Source of the DNA: Pseudomonas sp. Tri1
GTDB taxonomy: Bacteria > Pseudomonadota > Gammaproteobacteria > Pseudomonadales > Pseudomonadaceae
Length of the DNA: 64,000 bases
NCBI RefSeq assembly: GCF_017968885.1
Contig: NZ_CP072913.1
Coordinates: 4,076,001 to 4,140,000 of the forward strand
Reading direction: 5' to 3'
A program made the position numbers and the translations under genes. The notes under the pieces were generated by a model. That model saw only the letters and a program-made list of their open reading frames with translations. It had not been told where the DNA came from and made no database searches. This document shows, one piece after another, positions 30,627 through 39,066 of this stretch. Position 1 is the stretch's first letter, and each line of letters begins with the position of its first letter.

Positions 30627-31646
30627 ATGGGTAACGAGAGCATCAATTGGGACAAACTGGGCTTTGACTACATCAAGACCGACAAGCGCTACCTGTCGCA
30701 CTGGCGCGATGGCGCCTGGGACGCCGGCACCCTGACCGACGACAACGTGCTGCACATCAGCGAGGGCTCCACCGCCCTGCACTACGGTCAGCAGTGCTTC
30801 GAAGGCCTGAAGGCCTATCGCTGCAAGGACGGTTCGATCAACCTGTTCCGCCCGGACCAGAACGCCGCCCGCATGCAACGTAGCTGCGCACGTCTGCTGA
30901 TGCCGCATGTCGAGACCGAGCAGTTCATCGAAGCCTGCAAGCAAGTGGTCCGCGCCAACGAGCGCTTCATCCCGCCTTATGGCACCGGCGGCGCGCTGTA
31001 CCTGCGCCCGTTCGTGATCGGCGTGGGTGACAACATCGGCGTGCGCACCGCACCCGAGTTCATCTTCTCGATCTTCTGCATCCCGGTTGGCGCCTACTTC
31101 AAGGGCGGCCTGACCCCGCACAACTTCCTGATCTCCAGCTACGATCGCGCCGCACCACAAGGCACCGGCGCGGCCAAGGTCGGTGGCAACTACGCCGCCA
31201 GCCTGATGCCCGGTTCCCTGGCCAAGAAAGCGAGCTTCGCCGACTGCATCTACCTGGACCCGATGACCCATTCGAAAATCGAGGAAGTCGGTTCGGCCAA
31301 CTTCTTCGGCATCACCCACGACAACAAATTCGTCACACCCAACTCCCCTTCGGTCCTGCCGGGCATCACCCGCCTGTCGCTGATCGAACTGGCCAAATCG
31401 CGCCTGGGCCTGGAAGTGATCGAAGGCGACGTGTTCATCGACAAGCTCTCGGACTTCAAGGAAGCCGGCGCCTGCGGTACCGCAGCGGTCATCACCCCGA
31501 TTGGCGGCATCAGCTACAAAGACAAGCTGCACGTGTTCCACAGCGAAACCGAAGTCGGCCCGATCACCCAGAAGCTCTACAAAGAGCTGACCGGCGTGCA
31601 GACCGGCGACGTGGAAGCGCCAGCGGGTTGGATCGTCAAGGTCTGA
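30627..31646 (+). CDS. ilvE: Branched-chain amino-acid aminotransferase
   Basis: A 339-aa fold-type IV PLP enzyme of the longer BCAT type. The PLP lysine is probably K184 in GAAKVGGNYAASL. LHYGQQCFEGLKAY, RPDQNAARM and EAGACGTAAVITPIGGI are standard family motifs. It interconverts Leu, Ile and Val with their 2-oxo acids. Its position after bkd gives the first catabolic step next to the oxoacid dehydrogenase. GAGGG precedes the ATG. Confidence 0.93.
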   Translation: MGNESINWDKLGFDYIKTDKRYLSHWRDGAWDAGTLTDDNVLHISEGSTALHYGQQCFEGLKAYRCKDGSINLFRPDQNAARMQRSCARLLMPHVETEQFIEACKQVVRANERFIPPYGTGGALYLRPFVIGVGDNIGVRTAPEFIFSIFCIPVGAYFKGGLTPHNFLISSYDRAAPQGTGAAKVGGNYAASLMPGSLAKKASFADCIYLDPMTHSKIEEVGSANFFGITHDNKFVTPNSPSVLPGITRLSLIELAKSRLGLEVIEGDVFIDKLSDFKEAGACGTAAVITPIGGISYKDKLHVFHSETEVGPITQKLYKELTGVQTGDVEAPAGWIVKV

Positions 31647-31677
31647 GCCAGGCCTACCCGTAGCACCGAGGCGCTTC

Positions 31678-31711
31678 TTTGTAGCGAGGGGATAAATCCC
31701 CTCGCTACAAA
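31678..31711. terminator. Bidirectional terminator-like palindrome
   Basis: TTTGTAGCGAGGGGAT-AA-ATCCCCTCGCTACAAA is a perfect 16-bp-arm inverted repeat, with T-rich and A-rich flanks. It lies between the convergent ilvE and PAS-protein genes and could end transcription from both sides. The GTAGCGAGGGG form is also a repeat class in Pseudomonas. Confidence 0.65.
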
Positions 31712-31747
31712 GGGCTCCGGAATTCAAAAAGCAAACCGTATCTGCCG

Positions 31748-32512
31748 TCACCCATCGGTTCGGGGCTGACCCGCCCTACGCTCGAAAATCGCCCCCTCGA
31801 TACCCAGCACTTCACGCGTGTCGGCATAGATCCCGACGCCCTTTTCCCAGACATGCTTGATCGACTGATCGGCACAGCGAATCCGGTAATTGAGTTCGAA
31901 CGGTTCCTGCCGCGACAAGGCATATTGCACCTCGCGCCAGACGTAATCGGCATCCTGCGCCAGGATCAGGCTGTTGTAGGTGAATTCATGGTTGTCCACC
32001 AGCCGCTCCGGCGGATACCCGGTCAGTTGCAGGCAACCAGCACTGACGAACTCCATGGTCCAGTCGCGGTTGTTGCGACCGCGATAGATCAGCCCCGGCA
32101 TGCTGTCGAGCAGGCTCATGCTGCTGCGCTGGCTCGCCTGTAAGGCAATCTCGCGCCGCTTGTGCGCAGTGACGTCGCCGGCCACTAGATAGAAACCCTG
32201 GGCTCCGCGCTTCAGGCTGACCTCGAACCAGCGCAGTTCCCCCGAAGGGTGAACAAAACGCAGCCGCTGGTTGAAGGAGGTTTCTGGGCGCCGACGCAGT
32301 TCATGCAGGGCCTGACGCCACAACGACCGGTCTTCGTGGTGCACATAGTCAATAAGGTTGCGTTCTGCGTCTGGCAGATCCATCAGCTCGACCCAGGCCA
32401 GGTTGAACTGGGCAATCTGACCGCTGTCGCGCAGTTCAAGCAATGCCGCCGGAAAGCGGTCCATCAGGTGCACGGGCAGTGTCTGCACAAATGCCTCTGG
32501 TCGTTCCATCAT
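31748..32512 (-). CDS. PAS-domain protein without output domain
   Basis: A 254-aa cytosolic protein with two PAS modules (about 15-115 and 125-240). Features are LMDLPDAERNLIDYVHHED, FEVSLKRGAQGFYLVAGDVTAHKRRE and FVSAGCLQLTGYPPERLV. No HTH, kinase, GGDEF or EAL domain is present. It begins directly at the stop of the NarL-type regulator (TAG-ATG), so it is the third gene of a kinase-regulator-PAS operon facing the dmm genes. It may be a ligand-sensing accessory to the two-component pair; this is inference. Confidence 0.75.
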   Translation of the reverse strand: MMERPEAFVQTLPVHLMDRFPAALLELRDSGQIAQFNLAWVELMDLPDAERNLIDYVHHEDRSLWRQALHELRRRPETSFNQRLRFVHPSGELRWFEVSLKRGAQGFYLVAGDVTAHKRREIALQASQRSSMSLLDSMPGLIYRGRNNRDWTMEFVSAGCLQLTGYPPERLVDNHEFTYNSLILAQDADYVWREVQYALSRQEPFELNYRIRCADQSIKHVWEKGVGIYADTREVLGIEGAIFERRAGQPRTDG

Positions 32513-33184
32513 CTAATGACGCTCCTCGTGTCTCACTGACGCGCCGTTGTGCACCCACGCCGCCAACTCCAGACGGGAGTGCAGGCTGAACTTCTGCAAC
32601 AGATTCCTCACATAGATCTTGACCGTACCATCGCTGATCCCCAGTTCCCGACCGATCTGTTTATTGCTCATGCCGGCGCCGATCAGGGCCAGGGTCTGCC
32701 CCTCGCGCTCGGTGAGGTTGCCTGTGTCTGGCAGGTCCAGATCGTGGATGGTCCGGCTAACCGACTCGGCCTGATCGGCCAACAGGGCAACCAGGGTTGA
32801 ATCCAGGACGATCGCGCCTTTGTGGCAATTGCGCATGTAGCTCAACAACGCATCGGGTTCGGTTTCCTTGAGCACGTAACCACTGGCCCCCAGGCGCAAG
32901 GCCGTCAACAGCTCGGCGCGATCCATCGACGCGGTGAGCACCACCACCTGGCAGTCGAGGCGCAACTGACGCAGTTCGTCGAGCACCTGCAAACCGCTCA
33001 AGCCGGGCATGTGCAGATCAAGCAAGACCTGCTGCGGTGCCAGGCTCACGGCCAGGTTGATGCCTTCGCGACCGCTGGCCGCCTGCCCCACCACTTCGAA
33101 GTCGTCGCTGGCATCGAACAGCTGCGCCAGGCCTTTGCGAAACAATGGGTGATCATCGATCAGTAATAAGGTCGTGCAGTCCAT
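32513..33184 (-). CDS. NarL/LuxR-family response regulator
   Basis: A 223-aa regulator. The receiver has DDHPLFRKGLAQLF near the N terminus, phospho-acceptor Asp in VLLDLHMPGLSGLQVL (about residue 59) and conserved Lys in GYVLKETEPDALL. The C-terminal HTH reads LTEREGQTLALIGAGMSNKQIGRELGISDGTVKIYVRNLLQK. Start ATG 33184 has GGGAG 6 nt upstream and overlaps the kinase gene by 32 nt. Its place opposite the dimethylamine monooxygenase genes suggests control of the methylated-amine island. Confidence 0.9.
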   Translation of the reverse strand: MDCTTLLLIDDHPLFRKGLAQLFDASDDFEVVGQAASGREGINLAVSLAPQQVLLDLHMPGLSGLQVLDELRQLRLDCQVVVLTASMDRAELLTALRLGASGYVLKETEPDALLSYMRNCHKGAIVLDSTLVALLADQAESVSRTIHDLDLPDTGNLTEREGQTLALIGAGMSNKQIGRELGISDGTVKIYVRNLLQKFSLHSRLELAAWVHNGASVRHEERH

Positions 33185-34298
33185 CGAAACTCCCCTGTGG
33201 CAGGTCTTGGTGGCGGCTGAGGCCAAGGTGTACGCGGACCCCGTGCGGACGGATCGCTTCAATTGTCAGCCGGGCGCCGATGCTCGCGGCGCGCTCGCGG
33301 ATGATCGCCAGGCCGAAATGGTTTTGCTCCCCTGACGCCGGGCTGAGCCCGATGCCGTCGTCCTCCACCGAAATGGAGGCATCACCGTCCTGGTTTTGCC
33401 GTAACTCGATGCGTACATGCCGCGCATGGGAATGGCGCACCGCGTTGGCCAGTGCCTCGCGAATGATCTGCAAAACCTGTAGTTCGGTGCCCGGGCTCAA
33501 GGCATCGTCGGCCAGGCGATTGTCCAGTTCGAACACAATGATGCAGCGCCGCGAGAACTCCGCGATGGAGTCGGCCAGGGCTTGGCGCAGCGAGCGCCCG
33601 TCCATGGTCAGGCGAGCGTTGGTGATCAACTCGCGCACCTGGCGCTGCAACTGGCTCAAGCCGACGCACAGTTCCTGCAACCCGGCACTGGCCTGCTCCG
33701 GCTCGCCCACCTGCCCCTGCAGTAAACGCGCCTGGAACGACAGGTAACCCAGCTGCTGAGCCACCGAATCGTGCAGCTCACGGGCCAACGCGCCGTGCCG
33801 GGACGTGGCCTGTTTACGCTGTTGCTCACGGGTGTAGCTGCGCAAGCGCACGGTGATGCCCACCGCCTGCGCCGCCTCCTCCAGCAACAGGCGCCAGCTG
33901 GCATGGACCGGTTGGGGGGTATCGAGCAGCAACAGCCCTTTGCCCGAGTCGTCACTTTGCGGCAAGGCACACAGCAGGCGATGTACCCCCCGTTGCCGGC
34001 AAGCGCCACAGGCCTGCGCCGTATCAGCCAGGGTCGCGTCACGCCAAGGGCAGCGCGCAACGCCCTGACAGCTTTCGAGCAGTCCGCGCCGCGCCGGCCC
34101 CAGGTCTTCGCCGCCCAGGATCAGATTGAGTTTGCAGTTGGGCAGCAGTGCTTCGAAACGGTCCAGGAAACCCGACAAGGCACCTTCAGCGTGCGCCTGA
34201 CACAAGGGCAATCCTGCCAGTAGTTTTCGCACGCTGCGCGCTTGGTCGGGGCGGATACGCCCCAACCAGAGCGGCCACCACTGCGGTCGTAGTCGCAC
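33153..34298 (-). CDS. Cytosolic histidine kinase with Cys-rich sensor region (HisKA_3)
   Basis: A 381-aa kinase without obvious transmembrane segments. The N-terminal sensor (about 1-150) contains seven cysteines, four of them as C77-x5-C83-x13-C97-x2-C100, suggestive of an Fe-S or metal site. A HisKA_3 box ARELHDSVAQQLGYL places phospho-His at H176, and a HATPase domain follows (EALANAVRHSHA, VEDDGIGL). The start is taken as GTG 34298 because GGGGAG lies 9 nt upstream; an in-frame TTG at 34337 lacks a site. It overlaps the response regulator and is transcribed away from dmmA. Confidence 0.85.
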   Translation of the reverse strand: MRLRPQWWPLWLGRIRPDQARSVRKLLAGLPLCQAHAEGALSGFLDRFEALLPNCKLNLILGGEDLGPARRGLLESCQGVARCPWRDATLADTAQACGACRQRGVHRLLCALPQSDDSGKGLLLLDTPQPVHASWRLLLEEAAQAVGITVRLRSYTREQQRKQATSRHGALARELHDSVAQQLGYLSFQARLLQGQVGEPEQASAGLQELCVGLSQLQRQVRELITNARLTMDGRSLRQALADSIAEFSRRCIIVFELDNRLADDALSPGTELQVLQIIREALANAVRHSHARHVRIELRQNQDGDASISVEDDGIGLSPASGEQNHFGLAIIRERAASIGARLTIEAIRPHGVRVHLGLSRHQDLPQGSFDGLHDLITDR

Positions 34299-34421
34299 TA
34301 TGGATAACTCCCCGTCCGGTTGCTCAGCCCTGAGCAAAGACCAGCAACTTCCATGCCCCGATCAGGGGGTCGCACAAGGCTTATCTCCAAAGACATAGCC
34401 CTTTTTCCGGATTGAGAAGAT

Positions 34422-34456
34422 TTTCCCCATAGGAAAGTATCTTCCCCAACAGGAAA
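34422..34456. promoter_or_regulatory. Twin palindrome (20-bp phased), dmm promoter region
   Basis: Two 15-bp palindromes, TTTCC-CCATA-GGAAA (34422-34436) and TTCCC-CAACA-GGAAA (34442-34456), have centres exactly 20 bp apart. They lie 66 bp before dmmA and 123 bp before the divergent kinase start. Matching pairs occur at 52603, 52699 and 53550. Confidence 0.65.
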
Positions 34457-34522
34457 CATTTTTCCAGTCCAACGCCACCTTCCCCGCCCTTCGACAGGCG
34501 CGGAACAGCCAGGAAAGCCCAC

Positions 34523-35035
34523 ATGACGGATAGACACTGCGCCGCCCCGGACCGACTTCACAGCCTTCCGCGCTATCGCCAGCCGCTGCTTCGTGAAAGC
34601 GTCACCCGGCACATCGTGGTCATGCAATCGGCGGCCGCCTGCTCCCCCTTTGTCGGAACACTGGAACAGCCCCTGGTACTGAACGGCGAGAACGCCGACT
34701 TTGCCCGGCGCTTGCATCAGGCGCTGGTCAACGCAACCGTCGGCAGCCATCTGTACATCATGGGCGACGAGGCCTTTATCTGGCGCATCCACGCCGAGGC
34801 CCGCAGCGCCGGACTGGAAAATGCCGAGATCGACATCACCCGCACGCTAGCCGGCCCGCGCCTGGTGTATTGCGTGCATTGTGGCCTGACCCAGGCTGCC
34901 GGACCGGAACCGCGGTTGACCTGCATCGGTTGCGAGGTCGGGCTGGAAGTGCGCGAACACTTCTCCCAACGCCTGGGAGCCTACCTCGGCGTCTGCAGCA
35001 ACCCCGACCAGCCTTACGCCGGAGTAAGGCCATGA
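34523..35035 (+). CDS. dmmA: Dimethylamine monooxygenase subunit DmmA
   Basis: A 170-aa protein matching the DmmA family. Its middle is weakly conserved, but the C-terminal zinc-ribbon-like CVHCG ... CIGCE and the family end EHFSQRLGAYLGVC are clear. With DmmB and DmmC it oxidatively demethylates dimethylamine to methylamine and formaldehyde. AGGA is upstream. Its stop overlaps the dmmB start by 4 bp (ATGA). It is the first gene of a long plus-strand operon whose control region carries the twin palindrome. Confidence 0.85.
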   Translation: MTDRHCAAPDRLHSLPRYRQPLLRESVTRHIVVMQSAAACSPFVGTLEQPLVLNGENADFARRLHQALVNATVGSHLYIMGDEAFIWRIHAEARSAGLENAEIDITRTLAGPRLVYCVHCGLTQAAGPEPRLTCIGCEVGLEVREHFSQRLGAYLGVCSNPDQPYAGVRP

Positions 35036-35961
35036 GCGGCGCTCTTGAGGTGCGGGTCAGTGCGGCAAGAATGCTCACGCCGGTGGTGCGTGAATTCACC
35101 TTGCAAGCTTGCACCGGGGCATTGCCAGGATTCTCCCCCGGCAGCCATGTGCAGGTTCACCTGCCACTGACCGAAGGCAAGGTGCGCAATGCCTACTCGC
35201 TGACCAGCGACCCTGCGGACAATCGGCATTACCGCATCGCAGTACGCCTGCAGGAAGCTTCCCGCGGCGGCTCGCACTACCTGCATCGGCACGTCCAGGT
35301 TGGCGATACGCTGCAAATTTCACCGCCGACCAATCTGTTCGCGCCGCACTCCACCGCTGGCCTGCACATCCTGATCGCCGGAGGCATCGGCATCACGCCG
35401 TTCATGGCCTACATCGCGGCCCTGGAACAAAGCCAAGCCCCCTTCGAGTTGCATTACCTCTATCGCCCGGGCCTGAGCGATGCCTATGTCGAGGAGTTGC
35501 AACAGCGGCTGGGATCGCGACTGCACACCTACGCCTGCCGCCCGGAGCTGAACCACATCCTGCGGGATCGGCCGCTGGGCAGCCACGTTTACACCTGTGG
35601 TCCGCAACCGTTGCTCGATGCGGTTCGGCAACAAGCCAGAGCCCTCGGCTGGCCGCCCGGCCGGGTGCACTGGGAAGCCTTCAATGCCGCAAAGCCGGGC
35701 CAGCCCTTTGACCTGGAACTGCTGCGCAGTGGCCGACGCCTGCGGGTCGGTGGCGAACAAAGCCTGCTCGAGGCCTTGGAAGCCGCCGGAGTGCAAGTTC
35801 CCAACCTGTGCCGCGGCGGCGTCTGTGGCCAATGCATGACCCGCCACGTGGGCGGAAAAATCGAACACCGCGACAGCTTTCTGAGCCCCGCCGAACAGGC
35901 TGAATTTCTCATGCCCTGTGTTTCCCGCGGCTGCGGCCCTTGCGTTTCGCTGGACCTTTAG
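35032..35961 (+). CDS. dmmB: Dimethylamine monooxygenase reductase subunit DmmB
   Basis: A 309-aa phthalate-dioxygenase-reductase/VanB-type protein. An FMN/FAD-binding part has RNAYSLTS at about residues 52-59. The NAD(P)H domain contains IAGGIGITPFMAYI and YTCGPQPLLDAV, and the C-terminal plant-type 2Fe-2S domain has CRGGVCGQC and a later CVSRGCGPC. It feeds electrons from NAD(P)H to the haem oxygenase subunit DmmC. It is translationally coupled to dmmA. Confidence 0.92.
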   Translation: MSGALEVRVSAARMLTPVVREFTLQACTGALPGFSPGSHVQVHLPLTEGKVRNAYSLTSDPADNRHYRIAVRLQEASRGGSHYLHRHVQVGDTLQISPPTNLFAPHSTAGLHILIAGGIGITPFMAYIAALEQSQAPFELHYLYRPGLSDAYVEELQQRLGSRLHTYACRPELNHILRDRPLGSHVYTCGPQPLLDAVRQQARALGWPPGRVHWEAFNAAKPGQPFDLELLRSGRRLRVGGEQSLLEALEAAGVQVPNLCRGGVCGQCMTRHVGGKIEHRDSFLSPAEQAEFLMPCVSRGCGPCVSLDL

Positions 35962-35970
35962 GAGTCGACC

Positions 35971-36984
35971 ATGACCATTCAATCGAGCCCCGTGCAGAGT
36001 TACCGAGACGACTTCAGCTTTCGCAACAGCCCCGCGGCCATCCGCCGTTTTCCCTTTCCCTTCACTGAGGACAGCTACCTGTACTCGGTGAACATCGAAC
36101 CGGCGACTTCCCGGGATCCGGGCTCGGTTTACCAGCACGGCTTCGATATCGACGAACACTACCGTTCGGAAATGGCCGAACGCGCCCTTGTGCTGGACAA
36201 GGATCCGCGCCGCTATCTGGTGATGCCGCACATGCAAGTGGCCGCCTGGGATGCGCTGCAGATGCTCATGGAACACCTCGCCACTGACTATCCGCAGTGG
36301 TTCCGGCTAGCGCGTGACGGTGATCACTGGCATTGGCACAACACGCTGCTCAATATCGATCAGCACTTTGTGTTCGGTGACGCCAGCAGCCTGCCCTGCG
36401 AGCCGCTGGAGTTCATCGGCCGCCAGGTGCAGGGCGATTTCGCCCTGCTCGATCAGCGCGACGGCGATCTGTACATGGACGCCGGCCTGGTCACCAGCCC
36501 GGCCGACTGGTCCCTGGCCTTCGACGCCGGCATGAGCTTCAAGCAGTGGCATTCACCGGTGCCCATGGCCCATCAGATGGGCGTGTTCGACCGCGCGTTG
36601 AAGTACCTGCTCAACCTGCAAGTGGGCCAACCGGTGCGGCGCCTGAATTGGACACTGACGATCAACCCGCGCCTGGACTCCTCGCCCGAGACTTTCCATG
36701 AATGGGGCGCCGACCGCGGCCGTATCACCGCCGAAAACGTCGGGCAACAGGTTCATCTGCGCGTCGAGCTGCAAGTGATGGCCCGCCTGCCGCGCAGCAA
36801 CGCGGTGATGTTCAGCATCCGCACCTACCTGATCAGCATGGACGAACTGGTCACTCAACCCGGCTGGGGTTGCCGCCTGCACCGCGTGCTGCGCGACCTG
36901 CCCGAGTCGATCGCCGACTACAAAGGCATGAGCCGCTACCGACAGACCCTTGTCCAGTGGCTGAGCCGCTTCGACCAGGCCTGA
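35971..36984 (+). CDS. dmmC: Haem-dependent oxidative N-demethylase DmmC (DUF3445)
   Basis: A 337-aa protein of the DUF3445 haem-dependent oxidative N-demethylase family, the catalytic subunit of dimethylamine monooxygenase. Family stretches visible are FPFTEDSYLYSVNIEP, RYLVMPHMQVAAWDALQMLM, QGDFALLDQRDGDLYMDAGLV and SFKQWHSPVPM; the last third includes LTINPRLDSSPETFHEWG. No signal peptide. It follows dmmB by 9 nt with GGAG before the ATG. Confidence 0.9.
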   Translation: MTIQSSPVQSYRDDFSFRNSPAAIRRFPFPFTEDSYLYSVNIEPATSRDPGSVYQHGFDIDEHYRSEMAERALVLDKDPRRYLVMPHMQVAAWDALQMLMEHLATDYPQWFRLARDGDHWHWHNTLLNIDQHFVFGDASSLPCEPLEFIGRQVQGDFALLDQRDGDLYMDAGLVTSPADWSLAFDAGMSFKQWHSPVPMAHQMGVFDRALKYLLNLQVGQPVRRLNWTLTINPRLDSSPETFHEWGADRGRITAENVGQQVHLRVELQVMARLPRSNAVMFSIRTYLISMDELVTQPGWGCRLHRVLRDLPESIADYKGMSRYRQTLVQWLSRFDQA

Positions 36985-37018
36985 ACCCTGACCCACTTTC
37001 ACCGACAAGGATCCTCAC

Positions 37019-38149
37019 ATGGCTCATTCATGGCGTATTTCTGCATTGGCCGAACGGCACCGCGCACTCGGCTCGAACCTGGAAGACTGGAACGGCATGG
37101 GCACTGCCTGGACCTATGCCAGCGACCTGGCCGATCACCATCAAGCGATCCGCACCCGCGCCGGGCTGATGGACGTTTCCGGGCTGAAGAAAGTCCACTA
37201 CGTCGGCCCCCATGCCGAAAGCCTGCTGCAATGGGCCACCACCCGCGACATCGCCAAGCTCTACCCCGGCAAATCGGTGTATGCCTCGATGCTCGACGAG
37301 GAAGGCAAGTTCGTCGATGACTGCATCGTCTACCGTACCGGGCCTAACGCGTTCATGGTGGTCCACGGTGCCGGCAGCGGTCACGAAATGCTGGTGCGTT
37401 CATCCCAGGGCCGGCAAGTGGCGGTGTTGTTCGACGACGACCTGCACGACCTGTCGCTGCAAGGGCCGCTGGCGGTGGACTTTCTCGCCGAGCACGTCCC
37501 CGGGATTCGTCAGTTGCCCTATTTCCATCACCTGCAAACCCGCCTGTTCGATCGCCCGGTGATGATCTCTCGCACCGGCTACACCGGCGAACGCGGCTAC
37601 GAGATTTTCTGCAAGGCGGCCGACGCCCCGGCGCTGTGGGACAACATCCTCGAACAGGGCGCGGACATGGGCATCATCCCGTGCGCCTTCACCGCCCTGG
37701 ACTGGTTACGGGTGGAAAGCTCGCTGATGTTTTTTCCCTACGACAACTCACAGATGTACCCCTTCGCCGACCAGAAGGCCGGCGACACCTTGTGGGAAAT
37801 GGGCCTGGATTTCACCGTTTCCCCAGACAAACGCGAATTTCGTGGCGCCGAGGAGCACTTCCGGTTGCGTGGCCAGGAACGCTTCAAGATCACCGGCGTG
37901 TTGCTCGAAGGTGTGCGCGCCGCCGAGGCGGGCGACACCCTGTGGCAGGGCAACCAGCAAGTCGGGGTGATCACCTGCGGCATGTATTCGCGCCTGAGCA
38001 AACGCTCCATGGCCATCGCCCGCATGAACGTCGCCTGCGCGGTTCCCGGGATTGCCTTGCAGGTGCGCGGCAGCCAGGAAAGCGCCGCGGTGACCCACGC
38101 CCTTCCCTTCGACGACCCGGAAAAAACCAAGCGCACGGCCAAGGGCTGA
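37019..38149 (+). CDS. GcvT-like aminomethyltransferase (DmmD-like)
   Basis: A 376-aa tetrahydrofolate-binding GcvT-fold protein. Landmarks are AGLMDVSGLKKVHYVGP, the folate-site region YRTGPNAFMVVHGAG, MISRTGYTGERGYEIFCKA, and a GVLLEG ... PGIALQVRG C terminus. It lies 34 nt after dmmC. It may capture the methyl carbon released by dimethylamine oxidation as methylene-tetrahydrofolate. I recall a GcvT-like gene being part of dmm clusters in other bacteria, but the name DmmD is not certain enough to use as the symbol. Confidence 0.8.
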   Translation: MAHSWRISALAERHRALGSNLEDWNGMGTAWTYASDLADHHQAIRTRAGLMDVSGLKKVHYVGPHAESLLQWATTRDIAKLYPGKSVYASMLDEEGKFVDDCIVYRTGPNAFMVVHGAGSGHEMLVRSSQGRQVAVLFDDDLHDLSLQGPLAVDFLAEHVPGIRQLPYFHHLQTRLFDRPVMISRTGYTGERGYEIFCKAADAPALWDNILEQGADMGIIPCAFTALDWLRVESSLMFFPYDNSQMYPFADQKAGDTLWEMGLDFTVSPDKREFRGAEEHFRLRGQERFKITGVLLEGVRAAEAGDTLWQGNQQVGVITCGMYSRLSKRSMAIARMNVACAVPGIALQVRGSQESAAVTHALPFDDPEKTKRTAKG

Positions 38150-38178
38150 GCCTCTACCACTTTGCATCGGAGCCCTCG

Positions 38179-39045
38179 ATGGACACCTCCAACGAACACT
38201 ACATTCTCAAGATCAACTGCCCGGCGGCGTCCGGCATCGTCGCCGCCATCAGCGCCTGCCTGGCCCGGCAACAGTGCTACATCAGTGAGCTTGCGCAATT
38301 CGACGACGAGTTCACCGGGCAGTTTTTCATGCGCGCGGTCTTTCGTTTCAACACCGGCGTGACCGGCGATATTGGCGCCCTGCGTGAAGACCTGGGCGAC
38401 CTGGCCGGCGGCTTCGACATGCAGTGGCAACTGTTCTGCTCGAGCCAGCCGACCCGGGTGCTGCTGATGGTCAGCAAGTTCGACCATTGCCTGACCGACC
38501 TGCTCTACCGCCACCGCAAGGGCGAGATGGACATGCACATCACTGCGGTGGTCTCCAATCACCTGGACCTGCGGGCCATGGCCGAACGCGAAGGCATTCG
38601 CTTCATCTATTTGCCGGTCACCAAGGACAGCAAGGCCAGTCAGGAAGTCGAGCTGATGCGCATTGTCGAGGACACCCAGACCGACCTGGTGGTGCTCGCC
38701 CGCTATATGCAGATTCTCTCCGATGGTCTGTGCCAGCAACTGTCCGGTCGGGCCATCAACATCCATCACTCGTTCCTGCCCGGTTTCAAGGGCGCCAAAC
38801 CCTATCACCAGGCGTATGACCGGGGCGTGAAGCTGATCGGTGCGACCGCCCATTACGTCACCAGCGACCTCGATGAGGGGCCGATCATCGAACAGGAAGT
38901 CCAGCGCGTCGACCATACGCACCTGCCCGACTCGCTGGTTGCCATCGGCCGCGACACCGAAACCGTCGCCCTTTCCAAAGCCCTGAAATACCACCTGGAA
39001 CACCGGGTGTTCATCAACCAGGACAAGACAGTGATCTTTCGCTGA
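38179..39045 (+). CDS. purU: Formyltetrahydrofolate deformylase (copy 1)
   Basis: A 288-aa two-domain enzyme. The N-terminal ACT domain (about 1-85) starts HYILKINCPAASGIVAAISA; the C-terminal formyltransferase fold has the catalytic [19 protein letters not shown] and [18 protein letters not shown]. It hydrolyses 10-formyl-THF to formate and THF, freeing THF during C1 flux from methylated amines. Start ATG 38179 has CGGAG 8 nt upstream. It is a close paralogue of the protein at 53668-54534. Confidence 0.93.
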   Translation: MDTSNEHYILKINCPAASGIVAAISACLARQQCYISELAQFDDEFTGQFFMRAVFRFNTGVTGDIGALREDLGDLAGGFDMQWQLFCSSQPTRVLLMVSKFDHCLTDLLYRHRKGEMDMHITAVVSNHLDLRAMAEREGIRFIYLPVTKDSKASQEVELMRIVEDTQTDLVVLARYMQILSDGLCQQLSGRAINIHHSFLPGFKGAKPYHQAYDRGVKLIGATAHYVTSDLDEGPIIEQEVQRVDHTHLPDSLVAIGRDTETVALSKALKYHLEHRVFINQDKTVIFR

Positions 39046-39066
39046 AACCCTTCAGGAGGCACGCTC

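Noticed and set aside
34298..34523. Sigma-54 promoter for dmm
   Set aside because: No GG-N10-GC element with the TGGCAC/TTGC pattern was found by eye between the kinase and dmmA.
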